In this document: in pieces, positions 42,872-50,622 of the stretch | How positions within the stretch are numbered: the first letter of the stretch is position 1 | Layout: each line of letters begins with the position of its first letter | Assembly (NCBI GenBank): GCA_001897355.1 | Contig: MKST01000006.1 | Location: 34,999 to 98,362 of the forward strand | Direction: 5' to 3' | From: Solirubrobacterales bacterium 67-14 | GTDB lineage: Bacteria > Actinomycetota > Thermoleophilia > Solirubrobacterales > 70-9 | DNA length: 63,364 nucleotides | Made by a program: the position numbers and the translations under genes | Notes under the pieces: model-generated | Told to the model about the DNA's origin: nothing | Databases searched by the model: none | Seen by the model: only the letters and a program-made list of their open reading frames with translations

Positions 42872-44401
42872 GTGTCGCTGCGGCTGCGGCTCCTGATCGG
42901 GATCCTCGTCCTCGCTGCCGCGGGGCTCCTCACCCTGGACTTCGTCTCCTACCGCGCGCTGGAGAACCACCTCTCCGACCGCGTCGACGATCAGGTACGG
43001 AGCGCTACCCTCGCGTTGGGGCCGGAGCTGCATGAGAAAGCCGGGATCATCGATGTCGGCCCGGCCTTCCCCGGTGGGGACGACCGCTTCGGCAGCCTGG
43101 GCCAGGGCGGGAACCGGATCTATCCGCAAAACCAGCCCGGCAACGGCCCGCAGCCCGGCGGCCTGTTGAACCAACTGCCGCCCGGCACCTTTGCCCAGCT
43201 CAGATCCGCCTCGGGCAAGGTGCTGGCCACCGCGACGTTCACCTTTGGCAGCACCACTTTTGCCCGGCCCGACCTGGGCGGTGACATCCCGGTCAGCCAG
43301 TTCGACGAACCGACGAAGATCGTGACCGTCGATGCCCGCAGCGGCAACACGAAGTTCCGGGTCAGCGCGGTGGCCGACCACGAAGGGCGCGTCACCTACG
43401 TGGCGGTGCCGACCAGCGACATGCAGGAAACCCTGGACCGGCTGCTGCTGATCGAGGCGGTGGTGACCGCCGCGGTGCTGATCGCCCTGGCCGGTCTGGC
43501 CTGGTGGATGATCGGGATCGGGTTGAGGCCGCTCGAGCGGATGAGCGAGACGGCCGGCGAGATCGCCGACGGCGACCTGTCCCGGCGGGTCGAGGACGAA
43601 GATCCGAAGACCGAAACCGGTCGGCTCGGCATCTCCCTGAACAAGATGCTCCACCAGATCGAGCTCTCGGTCCGCCAGCGCGAACAGAGCGAGGAACGGA
43701 TGCGACAGTTCCTCGCCGATGCGTCACATGAGCTGAGGACCCCGCTCGCCTCGATCCGCGGCTACGCCGAGCTTTACCGGATGGGCGCGATCCCGACCGG
43801 CCCCGAGGCCGACCGGGCGATCTCGCGGATCGAGAAGGAGTCGGCCCGGATGGGCGACCTGGTCGACGGCCTGCTCACCCTGGCCCGCCTCGGCGAGGTG
43901 CCCGAGCCGGTCCGGGAGCCGGTCGACCTGGCCAAGGTCGCCGGCGAGTGCCGTGACGACGCCCGGGCGATCGCCCCGGACCGCGAGTTCACCCTCGACG
44001 CCAGCGACGACGTGACGGTGGCCGGCGACGAGGACCAGATCCGCCAGCTGGTCTCGAACCTGCTGCGCAACGCGATCGATCACACCCCGGACGGAACCCC
44101 GGTCGAGATCGCGGTCGCCGGCGGCGGGAAATCGGTGATGCTCGAAGTTCGCGACCACGGGCCCGGCATCAACGAAGACCACGCGGACCAGCTCTTCGAA
44201 CGGTTCTGGCGGGAGGAGGACTCGCGCAGCCGACAGACCGGCGGGGCCGGGATCGGCCTGGCCGTCGTCGCCGCCGTCGCCTCGGTTCACGGGGGCGGGG
44301 CGAGCGCCGAGAACGCGGCCGACGGCGGTGCCGTGTTCAGGGTCGAGCTGGCCCGCGAACTCGACTCAGGAAGTTCTCAGGGCACTCCAACAGTGGATTG
44401 A
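42872..44401 (+). CDS. Sensor histidine kinase with HAMP domain
   Basis: 509 residues from GTG. A membrane segment (about 5-25), a 175-residue extracytoplasmic sensor domain with a Gly/Gln/Pro/Asn-rich loop, a second membrane segment (about 195-215) and a HAMP domain are followed by HisKA with ASHELRTPLASIRGY (His 286). The HATPase domain has NLLRNAIDHTP, DHGPGI and GAGIGLAVVAA. It pairs with the OmpR-type regulator. Its 3' end contains the repeat pair at 44365-44386 that precedes the glycosyltransferase gene. Confidence 0.93.
   Translation: MSLRLRLLIGILVLAAAGLLTLDFVSYRALENHLSDRVDDQVRSATLALGPELHEKAGIIDVGPAFPGGDDRFGSLGQGGNRIYPQNQPGNGPQPGGLLNQLPPGTFAQLRSASGKVLATATFTFGSTTFARPDLGGDIPVSQFDEPTKIVTVDARSGNTKFRVSAVADHEGRVTYVAVPTSDMQETLDRLLLIEAVVTAAVLIALAGLAWWMIGIGLRPLERMSETAGEIADGDLSRRVEDEDPKTETGRLGISLNKMLHQIELSVRQREQSEERMRQFLADASHELRTPLASIRGYAELYRMGAIPTGPEADRAISRIEKESARMGDLVDGLLTLARLGEVPEPVREPVDLAKVAGECRDDARAIAPDREFTLDASDDVTVAGDEDQIRQLVSNLLRNAIDHTPDGTPVEIAVAGGGKSVMLEVRDHGPGINEDHADQLFERFWREEDSRSRQTGGAGIGLAVVAAVASVHGGGASAENAADGGAVFRVELARELDSGSSQGTPTVD
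44365..44386 (+). promoter_or_regulatory. OmpR-type tandem repeat ahead of the GT2/GtrA gene
   Basis: CTCAGGAAGTT (44365-44375) followed directly by CTCAGGGCACT (44376-44386), inside the kinase 3' end and 30-50 bases before the GT2 start. It is the clearest of the three repeat pairs. Confidence 0.5.
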
Positions 44402-44416
44402 GCCCGAGGCGGCAAG

Positions 44417-45664
44417 GTGGTTGCCGTGACACCCGCAACCACCCACCAACCGACAACCGGACCGGCCGAACCGAAGGGCTCAACCTCTCTCCCCCTGCAC
44501 GCGGCCGGTCCGGATGTCCGCGGGTCTTCCGTCGTTCCCGCGGCGACCACCCCGGCAATCGAGATCGTCCTCCCGGTCTTGAACGAGGAACGGGTGATCG
44601 AACGCTCGGTCCGTCGACTCCACGAGTTTCTGCGCCAGGAGTTCCCGGTCCCGGCCCGGATCACCATCGTCGACAACGCCTCGACCGACCTCACTCCCTA
44701 CATCGCCGCCCGGATCGCAACGGAACTCGAAGAGGTCGGCTACCTGCGGCTGGAGCGCAAGGGCCGCGGCCTCGCCCTCCGCGAAGCCTGGTCCGTGACG
44801 GACGCCCCGGTCGCGTGTTACATGGACATCGACCTCTCGACCGACCTCAAAGCCCTCTTTCCCCTGGTGGCTCCGCTGCTTTCCGGGCATTCCGACATGG
44901 CGATCGGCACTCGGCTGGCCCGCTCCGCCAACGTCAGTCGCGGCACCAAGCGCGAGTTCATCTCCCGCTCTTACAACCGGATCCTCAAGACCATGCTGCG
45001 CGCCCGTTTCACCGACGCCCAGTGTGGTTTCAAGGCGATCCGCACCGATGTGATCGGACCGCTGCTGCCGGAGGTCAGGGACGACGGCTGGTTCTTCGAC
45101 ACCGAACTGCTGATGCTGGCCCAGCGCCGCGGCCTGCGGATCCACGAGGTGCCGGTCGACTGGATCGATGACCCGGATTCCCGGGTGGACATCCTCTCGA
45201 CCGCCTGGATCGACCTGAAGGGCGTTGCCCGCCTGCTCGCCTCGAGCAGGATTGCCCGTTTCGCGATCATCGGCGTGTTCTCGACGATCGCCTACGCGCT
45301 GCTCTACCTGCTGCTTCGCACCGGGATCGAACCGGGTGCCGCCAACGCGATCGCGCTGGCCGTGACCGCGGTCGCCAACACCGCCGCCAACCGCAGCTGG
45401 ACTTTTGACCTGAAGGGCCGAGAGCGGCTGGTCCGCCAGTACCTCGGCGGTGCCGCGGTCTACGTGCTGACCCTCGGCCTGACCAGCGGTGCGCTGGCCA
45501 TCCTCGCCGGCACGGCCCCCATCCACTCACGGTTCGTCGAGGTCGGCGTGCTGGTCCTGGCCTCGATCGCCGCGACCGTGACCCGCTACCTCGCCCTCAA
45601 GAACTTCGTATTCGCGATCCGGCTGCCGGAATGGATTCGTCCCCAGACAAGGAGCATGAAATGA
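44417..45664 (+). CDS. Bifunctional GT2 glycosyltransferase / GtrA-like flippase
   Basis: 415 residues. The GT2 domain (about 50-270) has IEIVLPVLNEERVIERSV, VDNASTDLT, the metal-binding MDIDLSTD, a GTRLA block and DAQCGFKAI, as in polyprenyl-phosphate sugar synthases. The C-terminal part (about 275-400) is a four-helix GtrA domain (FAIIGVFSTIAYALLYLLL), which flips polyprenyl-linked sugars. It could supply the donor used by the GT39 enzyme across the regulator. The following dioxygenase-like gene overlaps its stop by four bases (ATGA). Confidence 0.87.
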   Translation: MVAVTPATTHQPTTGPAEPKGSTSLPLHAAGPDVRGSSVVPAATTPAIEIVLPVLNEERVIERSVRRLHEFLRQEFPVPARITIVDNASTDLTPYIAARIATELEEVGYLRLERKGRGLALREAWSVTDAPVACYMDIDLSTDLKALFPLVAPLLSGHSDMAIGTRLARSANVSRGTKREFISRSYNRILKTMLRARFTDAQCGFKAIRTDVIGPLLPEVRDDGWFFDTELLMLAQRRGLRIHEVPVDWIDDPDSRVDILSTAWIDLKGVARLLASSRIARFAIIGVFSTIAYALLYLLLRTGIEPGAANAIALAVTAVANTAANRSWTFDLKGRERLVRQYLGGAAVYVLTLGLTSGALAILAGTAPIHSRFVEVGVLVLASIAATVTRYLALKNFVFAIRLPEWIRPQTRSMK

Positions 45665-46755
45665 GCGAGCAGGACAACAAAGCACTGACCCGTCGACAGG
45701 CCCTGGCCGCGGCCGGAACCCTCGGGGCCGGCGCCGCGCTGGCCGGTACCGGCGTGATCGGCAAGCTCGGCGAAGAAGCCGAATCCGAGCTCGGCCCCGG
45801 TGTGGCCGAAGCGGCGAGCTGCGTGCTCACCCCGTCGATGACCGAAGGCCCCTACTTCGTCGACGAGCTGATCAAGCGCAGCGACATCACCGGCGGCCAG
45901 TCCGGCGTGCCACTGACCCTCACGGTCAACGTCTTCGACGCCGACGAGAGCTGCGACGCCTATTCCGGCGCGATCGTCGACATCTGGCACTGCAATGCGC
46001 AGGGCTCCTACTCGGACATCTCCGCCAACGGCAACGGCGGCGACACTTCCGGCCAGACCTGGCTGCGCGGCCTTCAGGAAACCGATTCCAACGGCCAGGT
46101 CAAGTTCACGACGATCTATCCCGGCTGGTATTCCGGCCGCACCATCCACATCCACCTCAAGGTGCGCACCTTCAGCGGCGACTCGACCACCTACAACTTC
46201 AACACGCAGCTGTTCTTCGCCGAGACGATCAACAACCAGGTCGTAAACAACGTGACCGCCTACGCCCGCTCGCGATCCCGCGACACGACCAATGCCAACG
46301 ACGGCATCTTCGACTCCGACATGATCGTGCCGCTCACCGGCAGCAACTCGGCCGGATACAGCGGCTCGATCGACATCGGCCTTCAGGACCTGCCGACCGA
46401 GGGCAGTACCACCGACCCGGACACCACGACTCCCGACGGCGAATCGGGTGACAGCTCGGTCGCCGCGAGCCTGGCCTCGGTCAAGACGGTGAGCCGCCGG
46501 AACGGTCGCCGCGCGGTGCTGGCCACGATCCGCAACCGCGAGAAAGCGAAGATCGACGCCCGCCTGCTGCGGGGCGGCAAGCTGCTCGCTCGCAAGCGGA
46601 CCGGCATGCTGAAGGCCGGCCGCCACGTGGCGAACCTGCGGGTCGGTCGCAACGTCGCCGCGGGCCGCGCCGTGCTGCGAGTCATCGTCACCGACGCGGC
46701 CGGCAACAAGAAGACGATCCAGCGCCGGGTCCACGTGCCGCGGCGCCGGGGCTGA
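45661..46755 (+). CDS. Tat-exported intradiol ring-cleavage dioxygenase-like protein
   Basis: 364 residues from ATG 45661, with AAGGAGC eight bases upstream and a four-base overlap with the GT2 stop. The N-terminus has a Tat-type LTRRQALAAAGTLGAG. The catalytic domain (about 55-235) starts CVLTPSMTEGPYFVD, has AIVDIWHCNAQGSYSD (iron-ligand Tyr) and YPGWYSGRTIHIHLKV (Tyr and His ligands), the intradiol dioxygenase signature. An acidic/Thr linker and a basic C-terminal beta domain (about 275-364) follow, like the tails of the giant exported proteins. The natural substrate is unknown; an extracellular aromatic catechol is possible. Confidence 0.83.
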   Translation: MSEQDNKALTRRQALAAAGTLGAGAALAGTGVIGKLGEEAESELGPGVAEAASCVLTPSMTEGPYFVDELIKRSDITGGQSGVPLTLTVNVFDADESCDAYSGAIVDIWHCNAQGSYSDISANGNGGDTSGQTWLRGLQETDSNGQVKFTTIYPGWYSGRTIHIHLKVRTFSGDSTTYNFNTQLFFAETINNQVVNNVTAYARSRSRDTTNANDGIFDSDMIVPLTGSNSAGYSGSIDIGLQDLPTEGSTTDPDTTTPDGESGDSSVAASLASVKTVSRRNGRRAVLATIRNREKAKIDARLLRGGKLLARKRTGMLKAGRHVANLRVGRNVAAGRAVLRVIVTDAAGNKKTIQRRVHVPRRRG

Positions 46756-46771
46756 GCCGTGGGGCCACGGC
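46756..46771. terminator. Hairpin between convergent genes
   Basis: GCCGTGG-GG-CCACGGC, a perfect 7-bp stem starting just after the dioxygenase stop and ahead of the convergent channel gene stop. Confidence 0.5.
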
Positions 46772-46781
46772 CGGCTGGCGC

Positions 46782-47429
46782 CTACCCGTCCTTGTAGCGG
46801 GAGTCGCGTTCGCGCTGGAACGGATCGAATCGCAGCAGGATCAGCCAGAGGACCGGGGTCCAGGCGCCGATCACCAGCGCGATCGGCGCGGTCGCCAGGA
46901 AGACGCCGGTCATGAACAGGCTGGATTTGAACGAGCTCTCGAGATCCCAGCCGTAGTCGGGGTCGCCCAGCCCGTGGGTGATGATGGTCCTGATCATCAG
47001 CGCCTGGGCCAGCGCGACCAGGGCCAGGTTGAGGATGTAGAAGACCGCACTCAGGGTCACGTCGGTGCCGTACTCCCCGATCAGCTGGGTCGAGAAGGGA
47101 AGCAGGACGATCCCGCCGAGATAGAGCATGGTCAGGCCGATCAGGAGCGAGTCGTACTCCTTGACCATCCGCATCAGCCGGTGATGGTTGATCCAGAAGA
47201 CCCCGATCACGATGAAGCTGATCGCGAAGGCCGTGAAGTCGGGCAGCATGTCGTCGAGCTGGTTCAAGAACCCGCTATTCGAGGTCAGCCCTTCCGGCAC
47301 TTCGATCTGCAGCACCAGCAGGGTGATCGCGATCGCGAAGACGCCGTCGGTGAAGGCGAGGATCCGTGAAAGGTCCGGCCCCCGCTCGAGGCTCGGAAGC
47401 TTCTTCCCCTTTTCGCCGGATTCCGCCAC
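46782..47429 (-). CDS. TMEM175-family (DUF1211) potassium channel-like protein
   Basis: 215 residues with about six membrane helices. The signature RILAFTDGVFAIAITLLVLQIEVP is the family's R-x3-F-(S/T)-DGV-x-A-I-A-x-T-L-L motif, whose residues line the pore in bacterial TMEM175 channels. The C-terminus is short and basic. A potassium channel role follows from the family. Alone on its strand, convergent with the dioxygenase-like gene and divergent from tRNA-Thr. Confidence 0.86.
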   Translation of the reverse strand: MAESGEKGKKLPSLERGPDLSRILAFTDGVFAIAITLLVLQIEVPEGLTSNSGFLNQLDDMLPDFTAFAISFIVIGVFWINHHRLMRMVKEYDSLLIGLTMLYLGGIVLLPFSTQLIGEYGTDVTLSAVFYILNLALVALAQALMIRTIITHGLGDPDYGWDLESSFKSSLFMTGVFLATAPIALVIGAWTPVLWLILLRFDPFQRERDSRYKDG

Positions 47430-47495
47430 GCGGAAATCCTGTCAGCCACACCGGACGAACCCATCCGCCCGTCTCCACCTACAATGCCCCTCCAG

Positions 47496-47569
47496 CGCCG
47501 ACGTAGCTCAGTTGGTAGAGCACTTCACTCGTAATGAAGGGGTCACCGGTTCGACTCCGGTCGTCGGCT
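47496..47569 (+). tRNA. tRNA-Thr (anticodon CGU)
   Basis: Acceptor GCCGACG/CGTCGGC, anticodon stem CTTCA/TGAAG with loop CTCGTAA (anticodon CGT) and T arm ACCGG-TTCGACT-CCGGT. The 3' half is repeated exactly at 49122-49166, so this gene is the attachment site of the Fic mini-island. No CCA is encoded. Confidence 0.94.
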
Positions 47570-47571
47570 TT
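47527..47571 (+). repeat. Left attachment repeat (inside tRNA-Thr)
   Basis: 45 bp, from the anticodon stem of tRNA-Thr(CGU) to two bases past the gene, identical to 49122-49166. Confidence 0.9.
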
Positions 47572-47615
47572 CGCTCCTTGGTCCTGGAGCCTCAGGTGGG
47601 AGCGACAGCGCCGTG

Positions 47616-48803
47616 CTATTCCGGACCCGTTACCTCGGCAGGGACTGTTGAATCTTCGCCTCCATCTTCGAATAGTTCGACGTACGGCTCATATCGATAC
47701 TTTCGAAACCGCTTCTGCCCGGTCGTTTCCCTGAGGATTCCGATCGTCTCCATCTTCGCAACGACCCCGTTGGCGGTCGCGAATGAGGTGCCCATGATCT
47801 CAGCGGCTCGCTTTACATCAATGATGGGACGTCGAAACAGATCCGAGAGCAGAGTCAGGGCGTGTTGACCCATGTTCTGGTCGAGGATCATTTGCCGATG
47901 CCGCTCGCGCAGCTCAAAGATCCGCTTTGCGGTGAGCGTGGCCTCCTGCGCCGTGGTCGAGACACCCTCGAGAAAAAACTTGATCCACCCTTCCCAATCC
48001 CCCTCTAGCCTCACTGCCATCAGGCGGTCGTAGTACTCCAGACGGTGAAGTTTGAAGTAGTGGCTCAGGTAAAGCAGGGGTCGAGCGAGAACTCCACGCT
48101 CGACAAGCAGAAGGGTGACGAGAAGTCGGCCCACCCGTCCATTGCCATCAAGGAAGGGATGAATCGTTTCAAACTGTGCGTGGGCCAGTCCAACCTCTAT
48201 CAAGGTCGGAAGTTCTTGCGGTTGATGCAAGAACTTCTCGAAAGCATCTAGCGCGTTGTTCATTTCCGGCACGGATGGAGGTACGAAAGTAGCGGTCGAC
48301 AGCGTGGCACCTTGTGGACCAATCCAATTCTGGGTCTTCCGAAAGTCTCCTGGAGTCGCCGTAGAGCCCCTCCCGCCGTCCAAGAGTTCAGCGTGGATCT
48401 CTCGAATCAACCGTAAGGACAACGGCAAAGAGTCAAGCCTGTCTAGGCCGTAGTTCATGGCCGCGACGTACCGTACGATGTCTTGGACATCCGTGAGACC
48501 GTCCGGAGCTGGCTCTAGCTCTTCTTGAAGCAGATCTCCCAGAGAACTCTGGGTACCCTCGATCTGTGAGCTGAGCACGGCTTCTCGCCTCACGTACATT
48601 CCAACGAAGAGATCGGGGTCCGGCACTACCCCCACGATCCCATCCAATCGACCCAAAGCCGTATCAGCTTCGGAAAGAGACAGACTGAGGTCGTTTGAGA
48701 GTTCGAGAGACGGATCAGGCGGTAGGGGCTTCGGCACGAAAGCCGAGTAACTGCCGGTGGGCTCCCGAATGAACCGGCCTGCTCTGTCGGATTTTGCGGC
48801 CAT
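47616..48803 (-). CDS. Fic-domain protein with built-in inhibitory helix and winged helix
   Basis: 395 residues. The N-terminal helical region carries SSQIEG (78-83), matching the [ST]-x3-E-[GN] inhibitory motif, placed ahead of the Fic core as in class II Fic proteins. The catalytic loop is HPFLDGNGRVGR (215-226), a full H-P-F-x-(D/E)-G-N-G-R-x2-R motif, so the protein should be an active nucleotidyl (AMP) transferase when inhibition is released. A C-terminal winged helix (about 310-375: VKRAAEIMGTSFATANGVVAKME) suggests DNA binding. Targets unknown. TATAAT sits six bases before the ATG, implying a leaderless mRNA. It is the only gene of the tRNA-Thr mini-island. Confidence 0.9.
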   Translation of the reverse strand: MAAKSDRAGRFIREPTGSYSAFVPKPLPPDPSLELSNDLSLSLSEADTALGRLDGIVGVVPDPDLFVGMYVRREAVLSSQIEGTQSSLGDLLQEELEPAPDGLTDVQDIVRYVAAMNYGLDRLDSLPLSLRLIREIHAELLDGGRGSTATPGDFRKTQNWIGPQGATLSTATFVPPSVPEMNNALDAFEKFLHQPQELPTLIEVGLAHAQFETIHPFLDGNGRVGRLLVTLLLVERGVLARPLLYLSHYFKLHRLEYYDRLMAVRLEGDWEGWIKFFLEGVSTTAQEATLTAKRIFELRERHRQMILDQNMGQHALTLLSDLFRRPIIDVKRAAEIMGTSFATANGVVAKMETIGILRETTGQKRFRKYRYEPYVELFEDGGEDSTVPAEVTGPE

Positions 48804-48809
48804 CCTTTT

Positions 48810-48815
48810 ATTATA
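48810..48815 (-). promoter_or_regulatory. -10 element of the fic gene (leaderless type)
   Basis: A perfect TATAAT on the minus strand, six bases before the ATG at 48803, so transcription would start at or next to the start codon. Confidence 0.55.
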
Positions 48816-49121
48816 GAAGATGCCAAAAATCTAAAATAGTCCTAGATGGCTGGGGCCATATGTCAGGGCACAAAAATAAGGATCCGAACCGGCGCTCACG
48901 TTTCAGAAATCCTGTCCTCAGCAAAATGACGCGCCCATTTTGCGGGGAGACGACCAAGCCGATCCCCTCAGACCAAGCAGTCGGGTTCCAAGGTGCACGC
49001 GGAAAGGGGTCAACGCGACGGTCAACACCGCAGCCGAACGCTGTGGAACACGTTTCGGTCGGGTACGCCTCACCTAGTCGAATCAGGTCACGTTCGAACC
49101 CAACCGAACGCCCAGATCAAA

Positions 49122-49166
49122 ACTCGTAATGAAGGGGTCACCGGTTCGACTCCGGTCGTCGGCTTT
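49122..49166 (+). repeat. Right attachment repeat (tRNA-Thr 3' half copy)
   Basis: 45 bp identical to 47527-47571. The upstream half of the tRNA is missing, so this copy is not a functional tRNA gene. Confidence 0.9.
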
Positions 49167-49176
49167 GGGGGTGGGT

Positions 49177-49737
49177 TCAGGCTTCCTGTGAGAGGAAGTA
49201 CTGGATCTCGATCTCGTTGCGGATCTCTTTGCGCAGGCGATCTTCGAGGGCCTGCTTCTTGCCGGTGATCTTGGTTCGGCTCTTCTGGGCCTTGGTCAGC
49301 TTTCCGAGAAGCTTCTCGGGAAAACCGTCGACCACCTCGAGGCCGACGCCGAGCTCGGCGGCGGCTTGCTTGATCCAGCCAGCGATCGAGTCCCGGGCCC
49401 GCTGGTCCACGAAGTAGATCTCGCACTTGGCCTTCTCGCGGCCGGGCTGCTGCTTGATCGCCGCGAACCTGAGAATGTCCTCGGTCACCTTCGGCAGGTC
49501 GATACTTTCGAGCTTGCCGGCGTGGGCGTTGATCTCGACCATCCGGCTGCCGGTGGAGTTGACCCCGTCCAGCGGGTACTCGAAGCCACCGAACTCGACC
49601 TTGGCCGATTCGAGGGTCTTGTAGCCGGGCTTCTCACGAAGGATGTCGAGCGACTCGCCGACCGCCTTGTGATGGAGCTCGGTCAGGGACGGACGCTTCT
49701 TCTTGCTCTTCGAATCCTTCTTTTTCTTCTTGCCCAT
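49177..49737 (-). CDS. Hypothetical protein with Lys-rich N-terminus
   Basis: 186 residues. A very basic N-terminus (MGKKKKKDSKSKKKRPS) precedes an alpha/beta domain with LDILREKPGYKTLESAKVEFGGFEY near the start and YFVDQRARDSIAGWIKQAAAELG in the middle. The C-terminus is helical and charged. The family is not recognised; the basic N-terminus suggests nucleic-acid or membrane-surface binding. It ends just outside the mini-island, so it belongs to the host backbone. Confidence 0.62.
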   Translation of the reverse strand: MGKKKKKDSKSKKKRPSLTELHHKAVGESLDILREKPGYKTLESAKVEFGGFEYPLDGVNSTGSRMVEINAHAGKLESIDLPKVTEDILRFAAIKQQPGREKAKCEIYFVDQRARDSIAGWIKQAAAELGVGLEVVDGFPEKLLGKLTKAQKSRTKITGKKQALEDRLRKEIRNEIEIQYFLSQEA

Positions 49738-49814
49738 GGCTGGACTTGTATCCCATCCGGCTCCCGACCGGCCAGTCCCGGGTGCTTGAATGGGTTTGAG
49801 GAAAGGAGCTTCAG

Positions 49815-50033
49815 ATGTCTGATCGCTTTTCGGTCGGTGACCATGTGACCTGGAACTCGGAGGCGGGCCACGTCTCCGGGCACATCACCAAGGTCCACAC
49901 CGAGGATTTCGACTACAAGGGCCACACTCACCGGGCCTCGAAGGACGACCCGCAGTATGAGATCAAGAGCGACAAGACCGATCACGTCGCCGCCCACAAG
50001 GGCTCGGCGCTTCGGCTCGTCGACGATGGATGA
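49815..50033 (+). CDS. DUF2945 (HVA1/Tudor-like) small protein
   Basis: 72 residues beginning F-x-VGDHVTWNSEAGHVSGHITKV, with YEIKSDKTDHVAAHKGSALRLV at the end, the DUF2945 pattern, a small SH3/Tudor-like barrel. AAAGGAG precedes the ATG. The next gene's ATG overlaps its stop by four bases, so the two are made together. The biochemical role of the family is unknown. Confidence 0.85.
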   Translation: MSDRFSVGDHVTWNSEAGHVSGHITKVHTEDFDYKGHTHRASKDDPQYEIKSDKTDHVAAHKGSALRLVDDG

Positions 50034-50566
50034 GCGTCCCGCTCTTCACGATCGGGCACTCTGACCGCAGCCTCGCGGAGTTCGTCGGGCTGCTCGAACA
50101 GTCCGCCGTCGAAACGATCGTCGACGTCCGGCGGCTGCCCGGATCCAACCGGTATCCGCAGTTCAACCAGGACAACCTGACGGCGAGCTTGGAAGAAAAT
50201 GGTCTCGGCTACTCGTGGGCACACGGCCTGACGGGCCGACGACCGAAGAGCAAGACCGTGCCACCAGAGGTCAACGCCTGGTGGGAGAACCAGAGCTTCC
50301 ACAACTACGCCGACCACGCGCTCTCCGACGAGTTCCGTGACTCGCTGGCGCACCTGCGCGAGCAGGGCCAGGACCGCCGCCTGGCCGTCATGTGCTCGGA
50401 GGCGGTCTGGTGGCGTTGCCACCGGCGGATCATCGCCGACTACCTGATCGCCGCCGGCGAGCAGGTCCTTCACATCATGGGCGGCGGCCGGGTCGAGCCG
50501 GCCGAGCTTTCGAGCGGTGCGATCGTCCAGGACGACCTCGGTATCACCTACCCGGCGACGGACTGA
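50030..50566 (+). CDS. DUF488-family protein
   Basis: 178 residues. LFTIGHSDRSLAEFVGLLEQ at the start, DVRRLPGSNRYPQFN, LTGRRPKS and CSEAVWWRCHRRIIADYL near the end are the hallmarks of DUF488. This family has conserved Arg and Cys residues, and its members are often near DNA-repair or stress genes. It is coupled to the DUF2945 gene by an ATGA overlap. Function not established. Confidence 0.88.
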   Translation: MSVPLFTIGHSDRSLAEFVGLLEQSAVETIVDVRRLPGSNRYPQFNQDNLTASLEENGLGYSWAHGLTGRRPKSKTVPPEVNAWWENQSFHNYADHALSDEFRDSLAHLREQGQDRRLAVMCSEAVWWRCHRRIIADYLIAAGEQVLHIMGGGRVEPAELSSGAIVQDDLGITYPATD

Positions 50567-50622
50567 GCCGACACCGCTCGCCCGAGAGGCGGGCGACCTG
50601 GCCTATGCTGGAAACCGTCGGG

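Larger units (their letters stand above)
47527..49166. mobile_element. Fic-encoding mini-island integrated in tRNA-Thr(CGU)
   Basis: A unit of 1595 bp (repeat start to repeat start) is bounded by perfect 45-bp direct repeats. The left copy completes an intact tRNA-Thr and the right copy is a free-standing 3' half, the footprint of site-specific integration. The interior has one full gene (Fic family, 47616-48803) and about 320 bases of non-coding DNA, and it is visibly richer in A and T than its flanks. No integrase or excisionase gene is present, so mobility would need help in trans, or this is a deletion remnant of a larger island. Confidence 0.8.
48804..49176. other. Non-coding end of the mini-island
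   Basis: About 320 bases between the Fic start and the right repeat contain no supported gene. Visible elements are the leaderless-type Fic promoter (TATAAT on the minus strand, 48815-48810) and an inverted repeat GCAAAATG-N7-CATTTTGC at 48921-48943, possibly a recombination or regulator site. The right attachment repeat and a short spacer follow. Confidence 0.55.

Noticed and set aside
49122..49166. Additional tRNA gene
   Set aside because: Only the 3' half from the anticodon stem onward is present; the acceptor 5' strand and D arm are missing, so it is an attachment-site copy.
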